This document shows, one piece after another, positions 9,446 to 18,213 of a stretch of DNA of 64,000 nt. Position 1 is the stretch's first letter, and every line of letters begins with the position of its first letter. The translations under genes and the position numbers were made by a program. The stretch spans positions 310,001-374,000 of the forward strand of contig NZ_MEDO01000014.1 in NCBI RefSeq assembly GCF_001724815.1, in the 5' to 3' direction. This DNA comes from Arenimonas sp. SCN 70-307 (lineage in GTDB: Bacteria; Pseudomonadota; Gammaproteobacteria; Xanthomonadales; Xanthomonadaceae). The notes under the pieces were generated by a model, which was given only the letters and a program-made list of their open reading frames with translations, had not been told where the DNA came from and searched no databases.

Positions 9446-10396
9446 ATGGCCGACCGCCTGCGCGCCCACGAACTCTTCGATGAACTGGGCGAGCGCCTCG
9501 AGCTGCGCTGGCTCGGCGGCCAGCGCGGCGGGCACCGGGTCATCGAACGCGGCGAACACCTCTCGCGCCGGCCTTCGCTGGCCGGCTACCTCAACGTCAT
9601 CCACCCCAACAAGGTGCAGATCATCGGCTCGGCCGAGCTGGCCTGGCTCGACGGCCTGGACGCGCGCACGCGCTGGGAAGTGCTGCTCAAGGTGATGGAA
9701 TCGCGCCCGCTGGCGCTGGTGATCACCCAGAACCAGAGCTGCCCGGCCGACCTGCGCGACGCCGCCGAGGAGAGCGAGACGCCGCTGTGGGTCTCGCCCC
9801 GGCGCGGCTTCGAGCTGCTCAACCTGCTGCAGTACCACCTGGCGCGCGCGCTGGCGCCGCGGGTCACGCTGCACGGCGTGTTCATGGAAATCTATTCGAT
9901 CGGCGTGCTGGTCACCGGCGACTCGGGCGCCGGCAAGAGCGAGCTGGCGCTCGAGCTGATTTCCCGCGGCCACCGCCTGGTGGCCGACGACGCGCCCGAG
10001 TTCACCCAGATCGCCCCCGACGTGCTCGACGGCACCTGCCCCGCCCTGCTGCAGGACCTGCTCGAGGTGCGCGGCCTGGGCGTGCTCAACATCCGCGAGA
10101 TGTTCGGCGATACGGCCGTGAAGCGGAACAAGTACCTGCGCCTGATCGTGCACCTCGAGCAGACGCCCGAGCCCAGCAACGAGGCCATGGCGCGCATCAC
10201 CGGCGAGTCGGGCAGCCGCAAGGTGCTCGACCTGGACGTGCCGGTGGTCGAGCTGCCCGTGGCCGCCGGCCGCAACCTGGCCGTGCTCACCGAGGCCGCC
10301 GTGCGCCTGCACCTGCTGCGCAGCAAGGGCATGGACCCGGCCGCGGCCTTCCTGGCGCGCCACAGCGCCTTCCTGCAACAAGGGGACCTGCCATGA
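9446..10396 (+). CDS. hprK: HPr(Ser) kinase/phosphorylase HprK
   Basis: 316 residues. N-terminal domain with the family motif [13 protein letters not shown]-terminal kinase domain with P-loop GDSGAGKS (158-165), DDAPEF, and the second signature [13 protein letters not shown]. Phosphorylates and dephosphorylates a serine on HPr; the HPr encoded 1.3 kb downstream does carry Ser46. In proteobacteria HprK is linked to regulation rather than classic catabolite repression. 4-base overlap with rapZ. Confidence 0.96.
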   Translation: MADRLRAHELFDELGERLELRWLGGQRGGHRVIERGEHLSRRPSLAGYLNVIHPNKVQIIGSAELAWLDGLDARTRWEVLLKVMESRPLALVITQNQSCPADLRDAAEESETPLWVSPRRGFELLNLLQYHLARALAPRVTLHGVFMEIYSIGVLVTGDSGAGKSELALELISRGHRLVADDAPEFTQIAPDVLDGTCPALLQDLLEVRGLGVLNIREMFGDTAVKRNKYLRLIVHLEQTPEPSNEAMARITGESGSRKVLDLDVPVVELPVAAGRNLAVLTEAAVRLHLLRSKGMDPAAAFLARHSAFLQQGDLP

Positions 10397-11268
10397 GCGA
10401 AGCCAGCGAGCGCCCGCTGCTCTACGTCATCACCGGCATGTCCGGCTCGGGCAAGTCGGTGGCGCTCAAGACGCTCGAGGACCTCGACGTCTATTGCACC
10501 GACAACCTGCCGGTGGAGCTGCTGCCGCAGTTCGTGCGCGCGGTGGCCGGCGAGGGCGTCGATGCGCAGCGCCTGGCGGTGGGCATCGACGTGCGCAACG
10601 CCTCCGAGCTCGACCGCATCCCGCAGTGGCTCTCGACCCTCGGCGAGATGGGCATCGACCACCAGCTGGTGTTCTTCGAGACCCGCGACGAGGTGCTGCT
10701 CAAGCGCTACTCCGACACCCGCCGCAAGCACCCGCTGAGCCACGACGGCCTGGCCCTGGGCGACGCGATCGAACTCGAGCGCCTGCGGCTCAAGCCGCTG
10801 CGCGCCATCGCCGACCTGGTGATGGACACCTCCGAGATGAACGTGCACCAGATGCGCCGCGAGGTGATCACGGCGCTGGGCGTGGGCGCCACCCAGGGCC
10901 TGTCGCTGCTGTTCGAGTCCTTCGCCTACAAGAAGGGCCTGCCGGCCGACGCCGACTTCGTGTTCGACGCCCGCGCCCTGCCCAACCCGCACTGGGACGC
11001 CCGCCTGCGGCCGCTCTCGGGCCGCGACGTGGCCGTGCGCGACTACCTCGAGCAGGACCCGGCGGTGCTGGACTTCGTCGAGGCGGTCGAGCAGTTCCTG
11101 GAGAACTGGGTGCCGCGCTTCGAAGCCGGCACCCGCAGCTACCTCACCGTGGCCTTCGGCTGCACCGGCGGCCGCCACCGCTCGGTCTACCTGGCCGAGC
11201 GCCTGGCCCGCCACTTCCGCGACCGCGGCCGCGACGGCGTGCTCACCTTCCACCGCGAGCTCGAGTAG
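10393..11268 (+). CDS. rapZ: RNase adapter / nucleotide-binding protein RapZ
   Basis: 291 residues. Walker A GMSGSGKS at residues 15-22 and the C-terminal domain with [19 protein letters not shown]. RapZ guides RNase E to the GlmZ sRNA in enterics and senses glucosamine-6-P, linking to peptidoglycan precursor supply; whether GlmZ exists here is unknown. Starts inside the hprK stop (ATGA). Confidence 0.95.
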   Translation: MSEASERPLLYVITGMSGSGKSVALKTLEDLDVYCTDNLPVELLPQFVRAVAGEGVDAQRLAVGIDVRNASELDRIPQWLSTLGEMGIDHQLVFFETRDEVLLKRYSDTRRKHPLSHDGLALGDAIELERLRLKPLRAIADLVMDTSEMNVHQMRREVITALGVGATQGLSLLFESFAYKKGLPADADFVFDARALPNPHWDARLRPLSGRDVAVRDYLEQDPAVLDFVEAVEQFLENWVPRFEAGTRSYLTVAFGCTGGRHRSVYLAERLARHFRDRGRDGVLTFHRELE

Positions 11269-11304
11269 CTGTCGCCACTCCAGCCTCGGTGCTAAGGTTT
11301 CGCC

Positions 11305-11697
11305 ATGCCCGTCGGAATCCTCCTGCTGAGCCACCCCGGCATCGGTCCGGCCGTCCTCGCCGCCGCGCGGCGGGCGCTGGGCGAGTTGCCGCTGGCCGCG
11401 GGCGCCTTCGAGGTGCCCTGGGAGGCCGACCCCGACGCCCTGCTGGCCGAGGCCAGCGCCGCGATGCGCAAGGTCGACGGCGGCGAGGGCGTGCTGCTGC
11501 TGACCGACCTCTACGGCGCCAGCCCGGCCCGCCTGGCCGGCAAACTGGTGCACCTGGGCACGCCGGCGCGGCGGGCCAGCGGCCTGTCCTTGCCGATGCT
11601 GCTGCGGGTGATGAACTATCCGGAACAAGCCCTGGACGAACTGGCGCGCACGGCCGCCGCCGGCGCCCGCAATGGAGTGGTGGTGGACGATGCTTGA
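11305..11697 (+). CDS. PTS EIIA component, mannose family
   Basis: 130 residues. EIIA-Man fold opening VGILLLSHPGIG with phospho-acceptor His10, then LLLTDLYGASPARLA. No EIIB, EIIC or EIID gene is nearby, so it appears to be an orphan phospho-relay protein rather than part of a sugar transporter, as in other Xanthomonadales and many beta/gammaproteobacteria. Overlaps ptsH by 8 bases. Confidence 0.9.
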   Translation: MPVGILLLSHPGIGPAVLAAARRALGELPLAAGAFEVPWEADPDALLAEASAAMRKVDGGEGVLLLTDLYGASPARLAGKLVHLGTPARRASGLSLPMLLRVMNYPEQALDELARTAAAGARNGVVVDDA

Positions 11698-11959
11698 GCG
11701 CGAACTGCGGGTGACCAACAAGCTCGGCCTGCACGCGCGTGCGGCCGCGAAGCTGGTGCAGCTGCTGTCGGGCTTCAAGGCGCAGGCCACCCTGCTCGGC
11801 CGCGGCCGCGAGGTGAACGCCAAGTCCATCATGGGCGTGCTGCTGCTGGCCGCGCCGCCGGGCGCCACCCTGGTGATGCGGGTGGACGGCGACGACGAGG
11901 CCGAGGCCCTGGCCGCCGCCGCCGCGCTGTTCGAGCGCGGCTTCGACGAGGACGGCTGA
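11690..11959 (+). CDS. ptsH: Phosphocarrier protein HPr
   Basis: 89 residues. His15 in NKLGLHARAAAKLV is the EI-dependent phosphorylation site, and Ser46 in AKSIMGVLLL is the HprK target, so both regulatory inputs are preserved. ATG 11690 is used: residues before it in the same frame overlap the preceding gene. Shares 1 base with ptsI. Confidence 0.95.
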   Translation: MLERELRVTNKLGLHARAAAKLVQLLSGFKAQATLLGRGREVNAKSIMGVLLLAAPPGATLVMRVDGDDEAEALAAAAALFERGFDEDG

Positions 11960-13674
11960 TGCGCCGCGCCCTGCGCGGCGTGAGCGCCTCGCGCGGGATC
12001 GCGCTGGGGCGCGCACGCGTGCTGCAGCCCAGGGCGCTGTCCGTGGAGGAAACCCGGATCGAGGCCGGGGACGTGCCGGCCGAGCTGGCGCGCCTGCACG
12101 CCGCGCTGGACGCCACCCGCGCCGAGCTCAACGCGCTGCGCGAGCGGCTGCACGGGGCGCTGGCCCAGGAGGTGGGCGAGTTCATCGACCTGCACGCGAT
12201 GATCCTCGACGACCCCGAGCTGCTCCAGGGCCTGGACGACCTGGTGCGCACCGGCCGCTACGGCGCCGACTACGCGCTCAAGCTCCAGCGCGACCGCCTG
12301 GCCTCGGTGTTCGAGGGCATGGACGACGACTACTTCCGCAGCCGCCTCGAGGACCTCGACCACGTGGTGGGCCGCGTGCACGCCGCCCTGCACCGCCGCG
12401 GCGACGACGCCATCGAGGGCCTGGCCGGCGAGATCCTGGTCTGCGAGACGGTGGCGCCGGCCGAGCTGGCCGCCTGGCAGGCGCGCGGCGTGGTCGGCGT
12501 GGCCACCAGCACCGGCAGCCCGCTTTCGCACAGCGCCATCCTGGCGCGCAGCCTGCACCTGCCGCTGCTGGTGAACGTGGCCGAGCTGCTGGCCCATGCC
12601 AACGACGGCGACGCCCTGATGCTCGACGCCAGCCACGGCGAGCTCGTGCTCGAGCCCGGCCCCGACGACCTGCAGCGCTACCACGCCCGCCGCGAGCAGC
12701 TCGGCCGCGAGCGCGCCGAGCTGGCCCGGCTGCGCCGCGAGCCCACCCGCACCCGCGACGGCGTCGACATCCGCCTCTACGCCAACGCCGAGTCGCGCGA
12801 GGACGTGGCCGAGGCCCACGGCCTGGGCGCCGATGGCGTGGGCCTTTACCGCACCGAATTCCTGTTCCTGCAGCGCGCCGAACTGCCCACCGAGGACGAG
12901 CAGTTCCTCGCCTACCGCGACCTGGTGCTGGGTTTGGCCGGGCGCGTGGCCACCATCCGCACGCTCGACCTGGGGGCCGACAAGGCCGACCGCACCGGCC
13001 TGGCCCTGCGCAGCGAACCCAACCCGGCCCTGGGCCTGCGCGGCGTGCGCCTGTCGCTGGCGCACCCGGCGCTGTTCCTCACCCAGCTGCGGGCCATCCT
13101 GCGCGCCAGCGCCTACGGGCCGGTGCGCATCCTGGTGCCGATGGTCAGCGGCCGGGAGGAGATGCTCCGGGTCTGCGCCCTGCTCGAGACGGCGCGCGCG
13201 CAGCTGCGCGAGGAAGGCCTGCAGGTCGGCCCGGTGGCGGAACTCGGGGCGATGATCGAGGTTCCGGCGGCGGCGCTGGGCCTGGGCGACATCGTCGACC
13301 TGGTGGACTTCGTTTCGGTGGGCACCAACGACCTGGTGCAGTACCTGCTGGCCACCGACCGCAACCACGAGGCGCTGGCCGAGCTCTACACGCCCCGGCA
13401 CCCGGCGGTGCTGCGCCTGCTGGCCGAGATCTTCGCCTTCGGCCGCCGCAACGGCATCCCGGTGGCGGTCTGCGGCGAGATGGCCGGCGAGGCCGCCAAC
13501 GCGCCGCTGCTGCTGGCGCTGGGCCTGCGCGACTTCAGCCTGCACCCGTCGACGCTGCTGGAAGTGCGCAAGGCGATCCGCGAGCTCGACCTGGGCAGCC
13601 TGCGTCGCCGCGCCGCCACCCTGCTGCGTTGCCACGACCGCGCCGCCATCGAACGCTGGCTCGAGCGCTGCTGA
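11959..13674 (+). CDS. ptsI: PTS enzyme I (phosphoenolpyruvate-protein phosphotransferase)
   Basis: 571 residues, the standard EI length with no N-terminal GAF domain, so not the nitrogen-type PtsP. Phosphohistidine His191 in SPLSHSAILAR; PEP-binding barrel with GVGLYRTEFLFL, RTLDLGADK, and the C-terminal active-site segment PVAVCGEMAGEA. Passes phosphate from PEP to HPr and from there to the EIIA proteins encoded upstream. Confidence 0.96.
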   Translation: MRRALRGVSASRGIALGRARVLQPRALSVEETRIEAGDVPAELARLHAALDATRAELNALRERLHGALAQEVGEFIDLHAMILDDPELLQGLDDLVRTGRYGADYALKLQRDRLASVFEGMDDDYFRSRLEDLDHVVGRVHAALHRRGDDAIEGLAGEILVCETVAPAELAAWQARGVVGVATSTGSPLSHSAILARSLHLPLLVNVAELLAHANDGDALMLDASHGELVLEPGPDDLQRYHARREQLGRERAELARLRREPTRTRDGVDIRLYANAESREDVAEAHGLGADGVGLYRTEFLFLQRAELPTEDEQFLAYRDLVLGLAGRVATIRTLDLGADKADRTGLALRSEPNPALGLRGVRLSLAHPALFLTQLRAILRASAYGPVRILVPMVSGREEMLRVCALLETARAQLREEGLQVGPVAELGAMIEVPAAALGLGDIVDLVDFVSVGTNDLVQYLLATDRNHEALAELYTPRHPAVLRLLAEIFAFGRRNGIPVAVCGEMAGEAANAPLLLALGLRDFSLHPSTLLEVRKAIRELDLGSLRRRAATLLRCHDRAAIERWLERC

Positions 13675-13712
13675 GCCAGCCATAATACGCGGGCCCCGAC
13701 CGGAGCCCGCCG

Positions 13713-15074
13713 ATGGCCGACGCCGTCCACCACGACAAGACCGCCCGGCAGCTCCGACTCCTCTCGGACGCGCTCGATTCCGGCCGCCTGGGCCCGGTGC
13801 GGCGGCTGGTGAACACGCTCGCGCCGGCCGAGATCGGCAACCTGCTCGAGTCGCTGCCGCCGGCCAAGCGCAACATCGTCTGGGGACTGGTCGATCCCGA
13901 GGACGACGGCGAGGTGCTGGTGCACGTCGGCGACGACGTGCGCGAGAGCCTGCTGGCGGAGATGGACCACGACGAGATCATCGCCGCGGTCGAGGACCTC
14001 GACATCGACGACCTGGCCGAGCTGGCCGAGGACCTGCCCGACACCGTCATCGACGAAGTGCTCAAGTCGATGGACCGGGAGAACCGCGAGCGCCTCGAGC
14101 AGGTGCTCAGCTACGACGAGGACACGGCCGGGCGCCTGATGAACCCGGACGTGATCACGGTGCGCACCGACGTCACCGTGGACGTGGTGCTGCGCTACCT
14201 GCGCCTGCGCGGCGAGATCCCCGAGCACACCGACCACCTGTTCGTGGTCAGCCGCCGGCACCAGTACCTGGGCCGCGTCTCGATCGCCTCGCTGCTAACC
14301 CACGACGCCAGCACGCCGATCAACGAGCTCTTCGACGGCGAGCACCCGGCCATCCCGGTCGAGACGCCCTCGAACGTGGTGGCCAGCATGTTCTCCGACC
14401 ACGACTGGATCTCGGCGCCGGTGGTGGACGAGAACAACATCCTGCTCGGCCGCATCACCATCGACGACGTGGTGGACATCATCCGCGAGCAGGCCGAGCA
14501 CCAGGCGCTCGGCGCCGCCGGCCTGGACGAGGACGAAGACATGTTCAGCCCGGTGGCGCGCGCGGCGCGCCGCCGCGTGCTGTGGCTGGGCATCAACCTG
14601 TGCACGGCCTTCCTGGCCGCCAGCGTGGTGGGTCGCTTCGAGGCCACCATCGAGAAGATCGTCGCGCTGGCCGTGCTGATGCCCATCGTCGCCGGCATGG
14701 GCGGCAACGCCGGCACCCAGGTGCTGGCGCTGATGGTGCGCGGCCTGGCCCTGGGCCAGGTCAGCCGCGCCAACGCCAACCTGCTGCTGTGGAAGGAAGT
14801 GCGGGTGGCCCTGCTCAACGGCCTGGCCCTGGGCGCGGTGCTGGCCGGCGCGGTGTGGCTGTGGTTCGGCGACTGGCAGCTGTCGGCGGTCATCTTCGCC
14901 GCGCTGTGCGCCAACCTGCTGTTCGCGTCCATGGCCGGGGTGATGGTGCCGCTGACGCTCAAGCGCCTGGGTTTCGACCCGGCCCTGGCCAGCGCCATCT
15001 TCCTCACCACCGTCACCGACGTGATGGGTTTCTTCTGCTTCCTGGGCCTGGCCACCCTGGTCCTGCTGCCCTGA
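13713..15074 (+). CDS. mgtE: Magnesium transporter MgtE
   Basis: 453 residues: acidic N domain (about 1-130), two CBS motifs (about 140-265) acting as Mg sensor, then five hydrophobic helices with the pore motif GGNAGTQ (330-336). Imports Mg2+ and closes when cytosolic Mg is high. A TAATAC (13683-13688) upstream suits a -10, and a 6-bp GC stem (13689-13694 / 13705-13710) in the leader encloses the GGAG ribosome site, which might modulate initiation; this is weak. 38 bases after ptsI. Confidence 0.94.
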   Translation: MADAVHHDKTARQLRLLSDALDSGRLGPVRRLVNTLAPAEIGNLLESLPPAKRNIVWGLVDPEDDGEVLVHVGDDVRESLLAEMDHDEIIAAVEDLDIDDLAELAEDLPDTVIDEVLKSMDRENRERLEQVLSYDEDTAGRLMNPDVITVRTDVTVDVVLRYLRLRGEIPEHTDHLFVVSRRHQYLGRVSIASLLTHDASTPINELFDGEHPAIPVETPSNVVASMFSDHDWISAPVVDENNILLGRITIDDVVDIIREQAEHQALGAAGLDEDEDMFSPVARAARRRVLWLGINLCTAFLAASVVGRFEATIEKIVALAVLMPIVAGMGGNAGTQVLALMVRGLALGQVSRANANLLLWKEVRVALLNGLALGAVLAGAVWLWFGDWQLSAVIFAALCANLLFASMAGVMVPLTLKRLGFDPALASAIFLTTVTDVMGFFCFLGLATLVLLP

Positions 15075-15182
15075 ATCGAGGAACTGGCCTGGGTCGACCC
15101 GGCCGCCCCCGGCGACCTGGCCGTCGCCCCGCTCTCCCGCCACCAGATCCTGCCCGCCGTCGCCTCGCTTTCCCGAGCCTGA
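15075..15182 (+). pseudogene. C-terminal remnant resembling a NUDIX hydrolase
   Basis: Directly after the mgtE stop the same frame stays open for 35 codons, reading IEELAWVDPAAPGDL, then APLSRHQILPAVA, and ending at TGA 15180-15182. The pattern (a Trp-Val-Asp-Pro segment followed by APL[ST]R..ILP) is like the C-terminal end of NUDIX proteins. No start codon, ribosome site or NUDIX box is present, so this looks like the leftover of a deleted gene. Confidence 0.45.
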
Positions 15183-15224
15183 ATCAGGCAATTCGCCGAC
15201 TTGCCGTGGCAGTCGGACCATGTA

Positions 15225-15242
15225 GACTAAGTCCACTTAGTC
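15225..15242. promoter_or_regulatory. Perfect palindrome over a putative promoter of the Phd-PIN module
   Basis: Arms GACTAAGT and ACTTAGTC around CC form a perfect inverted repeat 18 bases before the antitoxin ATG. TAGACT (15223-15228) with TTGCCG (15201-15206) at 16-base spacing would be a promoter whose -10 lies in the palindrome. Phd-type antitoxins repress by binding such sites; this is inference. Confidence 0.6.
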
Positions 15243-15260
15243 CATCCTGCCGGGGCCGCT

Positions 15261-15509
15261 ATGGAAAAGGTCATAAATATCCACGCCGCCAAGACCCAGT
15301 TCTCCCAGCTGGTCGAGCGTGCTGCCCGGGGGGAGTCGGTCACCATCGCCCGGGCTGGCAAGCCGGTGGTGCGCCTGGTCGCGATCGACGCCCCGGCAAA
15401 TGCCCCCCGGACAGGCTTTCTGAAGGGGCACGGCAAGGTGCCTTCGGCAGAGACCTTCAATCGCATGGGCGAAGGCGATGTCGAGTCGCTGTTCGAAGCT
15501 TCGCCGTGA
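15261..15509 (+). CDS. Phd/YefM family antitoxin
   Basis: 82 residues. The N-terminal Phd/YefM DNA-binding fold is clear: INIHAAKTQFSQLVERAARGESVTIARAGKPVVRLV. The C-terminal tail (from about residue 50) should wrap the toxin. Overlaps the PIN gene by 4 bases (GTGA), so translation is coupled. Likely autoregulates through the palindrome just upstream. Base composition is lower in GC than neighbours, consistent with a mobile module between mgtE and the aminopeptidase gene. Confidence 0.88.
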   Translation: MEKVINIHAAKTQFSQLVERAARGESVTIARAGKPVVRLVAIDAPANAPRTGFLKGHGKVPSAETFNRMGEGDVESLFEASP

Positions 15510-15889
15510 AGCTCCTGCTCGACACCCATCTGCTGCTCTGGGCGGCCACGGGCCAGCTTCCCAGGCAGGCGGCGAAGCTTCTGGAGGCACCTTCGCACGA
15601 GCTTTTTTTCAGTGCCGCCAGCCTGTGGGAAGTCGCGATCAAGAGCGGACTTGGCCGGAAGGACTTCGAGTTCGATGTCCAACTCCTGCGGCGGGGCCTG
15701 GTGGATGCCGGCTACACCGAGGTCGCGGTGACGGCAGGCCACGCGGCGGCACTCGCGGGCCTGCCCGCCATCCACAGGGATCCGTTCGACCGAATGTTGC
15801 TGGCGCAGGCCGCCTATGAAGGCCTTGAACTGGTGACCAACGACGATGTGCTCGGAAAGTACGACGGATATCCCGTCCGGGTGATCTGA
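15506..15889 (+). CDS. PIN domain toxin (VapC-like ribonuclease)
   Basis: 127 residues, GTG start inside the antitoxin stop. Acidic active-site residues of the PIN fold are present: Asp6 (LLLDTHLLLW), Glu42 (SLWEVAIK), Asp92/Asp95 (DPFDRMLLAQA) and Asp113/114 (TNDD). PIN toxins cut tRNA or rRNA. The DTHLLLW/DPFDRML pattern belongs to the PIN subgroup usually paired with Phd-type antitoxins. Target unknown. Confidence 0.88.
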   Translation: MKLLLDTHLLLWAATGQLPRQAAKLLEAPSHELFFSAASLWEVAIKSGLGRKDFEFDVQLLRRGLVDAGYTEVAVTAGHAAALAGLPAIHRDPFDRMLLAQAAYEGLELVTNDDVLGKYDGYPVRVI

Positions 15890-15975
15890 GCCCCACGGCG
15901 TCTTCACGCCGCGTCGGCAGACGGGCGGCGGGCTTCGACTATGCTCGGGGGCTGCCCCATGCCGAGGACACCCCG

Positions 15976-17514
15976 ATGCTGCAACGCCTGACCCTGCCCC
16001 TGCTGGCCCTGGTGGCCGCGCTCGCCGCGCCGCCGGCGCTGGCCCAGCGCGCCCTGTCGGTCGCCCCCTACGCCCTGCCCGAAGACGGCGCGGTGGCGGT
16101 GGCCGTGCGCAAGGGCCTGCCCGACGAGGGCGTGTTCGCCGAGCTCGACGCCCGCGCCGGTGGCGCGCTGCGCCGCGCCGCCACCGCCGCCGGCTTTACC
16201 GGCGACCGCGGCGTGGTGCTGAACCTGCCCGGCGCCGGCCCCTTCGAGCAGGTGGTGCTCGTGGGCATCGGCGAAGACGCCACCAGCCCGCGCCTGCTCG
16301 AGGACGTGGGCGGCCTGGTCGGCCAGGCCGGCGTGCTCAGCGCCGCCCCGCGCATCGCGCTGCTGTGGCCCGAGGCGGGCGCCGAGCACCTGCTGCTGGG
16401 CGCCGACCTGGGCCAGTACACCTTCCGCCAGTACCGCAACGTCGATCCGGCCGCGCCGGTGCTGGGCCGCGGCGAGCTCGTGGTGCTCACCCGCGATCCG
16501 GACGCCGCCCGTCGCGCCTGGCAGTCGCGCTGGCAGCCGCTGGCCGAGGCCGTGCGTTTCAGCCGCGACCTGGTCACCGAGCCGGCGAACGTGATCTACC
16601 CCGAGAGCTTCGTAGAGCGCACCCGCAAGGCCTTCGAAGGCGTGCCCAAGGTGCGCATCGAGGTCATCGACGACCGGCAGATGCGCGAAATGGGCATGAA
16701 CTCGCTGCTGGCCGTGGGCCAGGGCAGCAAGCGCCCGCCGCGCCTGATGATGGTGATCTACGAAGGCGGCCCGCGCGGCCAGGCGCCGCTGGTGTTCGCC
16801 GGCAAGGGCATCACCTTCGACACCGGCGGCATCTCCATCAAGCCGGGCGAAGACCTGTGGCGCATGAAGTACGACATGAGCGGCGCCGCCGTGGTCACCG
16901 GCAGCGTGCTGTCGCTGGCCCGCCGCGGCGCGCCGGTGAACGCCGTGGCCGTGGCCGCGCTGGCCGAGAACATGCCCGACGGCGGCGCTTCGCGCCCGGG
17001 TGACGTGGTGCGCACGCTTTCGGGCAAGACCTACGAAATCATCAGCACCGACGCCGAGGGCCGCATGGTGCTGGTGGACGCCATCCACTACGCCAACGAG
17101 CGCTTCAAGCCGCGCCTGATCGTCGACGTGGCCACGCTCACCGGTTCGGTGGTGACGGCGCTGGGCGACGAGTACGCGGGCCTGTTCACCCGCGACGACG
17201 CGCTGGCCGGCCGCCTGGTCGCGGTGGGCGCCGAGTCGGGCGAGGAGCTGTGGCGCCTGCCGCTGCACCCGAGCTACCTGCGCGACATGGCCTCGCCCAT
17301 CGCCGACCTGCGCAACGGCGGCGGCCGCCGCGCCGGCGCCGGCGTGGGCGCGGCCTTCATCGGCGCCTGGGTGCCGGAGGACGTGGCCTGGGCGCACCTG
17401 GACATCGCCGGCATGGCCTGGCGCGACGACCTGCCGCTGCCGACGGTGCCGCTGGGCGCCTCGGCCTTCGGCGTGCGCCTGCTCGACCGGCTCGCGGAAA
17501 CGCCCGCGGAATAA
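15976..17514 (+). CDS. Secreted M17 leucyl aminopeptidase
   Basis: 512 residues. N-terminal signal peptide (TLPLLALVAALAAPPALA) indicates export, unlike cytoplasmic PepA. The catalytic domain carries the M17 metal/catalytic signature: Lys277, Asp282 in GKGITFDTGG, MKYDMSGAA, and STDAEGR (357-363), where most family members have NTDAEGR; the metal ligands Asp359 and Glu361 are kept. Releases N-terminal residues from peptides. Own 86-base upstream gap with a GAGGA ribosome site; convergent with tsaB. Confidence 0.88.
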   Translation: MLQRLTLPLLALVAALAAPPALAQRALSVAPYALPEDGAVAVAVRKGLPDEGVFAELDARAGGALRRAATAAGFTGDRGVVLNLPGAGPFEQVVLVGIGEDATSPRLLEDVGGLVGQAGVLSAAPRIALLWPEAGAEHLLLGADLGQYTFRQYRNVDPAAPVLGRGELVVLTRDPDAARRAWQSRWQPLAEAVRFSRDLVTEPANVIYPESFVERTRKAFEGVPKVRIEVIDDRQMREMGMNSLLAVGQGSKRPPRLMMVIYEGGPRGQAPLVFAGKGITFDTGGISIKPGEDLWRMKYDMSGAAVVTGSVLSLARRGAPVNAVAVAALAENMPDGGASRPGDVVRTLSGKTYEIISTDAEGRMVLVDAIHYANERFKPRLIVDVATLTGSVVTALGDEYAGLFTRDDALAGRLVAVGAESGEELWRLPLHPSYLRDMASPIADLRNGGGRRAGAGVGAAFIGAWVPEDVAWAHLDIAGMAWRDDLPLPTVPLGASAFGVRLLDRLAETPAE

Positions 17515-17523
17515 GCCGCGGCC

Positions 17524-18213
17524 TCAGGCCGGGCGGGGCTTGCCCTGCTCGGCCAGGGTCAGCGCGACCTTGTCGCGCAGGTAGGCCGGCTCGACGGCGT
17601 CGGGCGCCACGGCCTCGCCACGCTGGAAAGCGCGCACGGCCAGGCGCGCCAGGTCGTCGGCGCGCGGCAGCGCGCTGGCGTCGAAGCCCTTGAGCGACTC
17701 GCCCAGGCGCGCCACGAGGGCGCCGTTTTCGGCCGAGAACCCCGTGCCCACGCCATGCACCGCGGCTGGCGGCAACGGCGCCCCGGCTGGCGGGCAAAGC
17801 ATTTCATCCCCCGCCGGGCTGACCAGGCCGTCGGCCTCGCGCACGAAACGACCGACATAGACCTCGCCCATGCGCGCGTCGATGGCGGCGAAGATCGCGT
17901 CGCCCTCGCCCTGCATCGCCAGCGCGGCCAGGGTGGAGACCGGCAGCACCGGGCGATCAAGCGCCAGCGCCAGGCCCTGGGCGATGGCGATGCCCAGGCG
18001 CACGCCGGTGAACGCGCCGGGGCCGCGGCCCACGGCGATGGCATCGAGCTGCGACTTGCGCAGGCCTGCGCCGGCCAGCAGCTCTTCGGCCCAGGGCAAC
18101 ACCAGCTGGGTGTGCCGGCGCGGCGCGAGCTCGTGGCGCAGCGCGAGCGCGCCGTCGTCGTAGAGCGCGACCGAGCAGGCTTCGGTGCTGGTTTCGATGG
18201 CCAACAGCTTCAC
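17524..18213 (-). CDS. tsaB: tRNA threonylcarbamoyladenosine biosynthesis protein TsaB
   Basis: 229 residues, GTG start. ASKHA-type fold with LLAIETSTEACSVAL, RHTQLVLPW and GRGPGAFTGVRLGIAIAQGLA. Partner of TsaD in making t6A37 on ANN-decoding tRNAs, essential in most bacteria. The GTG overlaps the yoaA stop (GTGA). The yoaA-tsaB pair is the same as in E. coli. Confidence 0.94.
   Translation of the reverse strand: MKLLAIETSTEACSVALYDDGALALRHELAPRRHTQLVLPWAEELLAGAGLRKSQLDAIAVGRGPGAFTGVRLGIAIAQGLALALDRPVLPVSTLAALAMQGEGDAIFAAIDARMGEVYVGRFVREADGLVSPAGDEMLCPPAGAPLPPAAVHGVGTGFSAENGALVARLGESLKGFDASALPRADDLARLAVRAFQRGEAVAPDAVEPAYLRDKVALTLAEQGKPRPA

Noticed and set aside
9892-13683. 1263-codon minus-strand open frame opposite hprK-rapZ-pts genes
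   Set aside because: Runs antisense through five well-identified genes; codon pattern is the shadow of their third positions.
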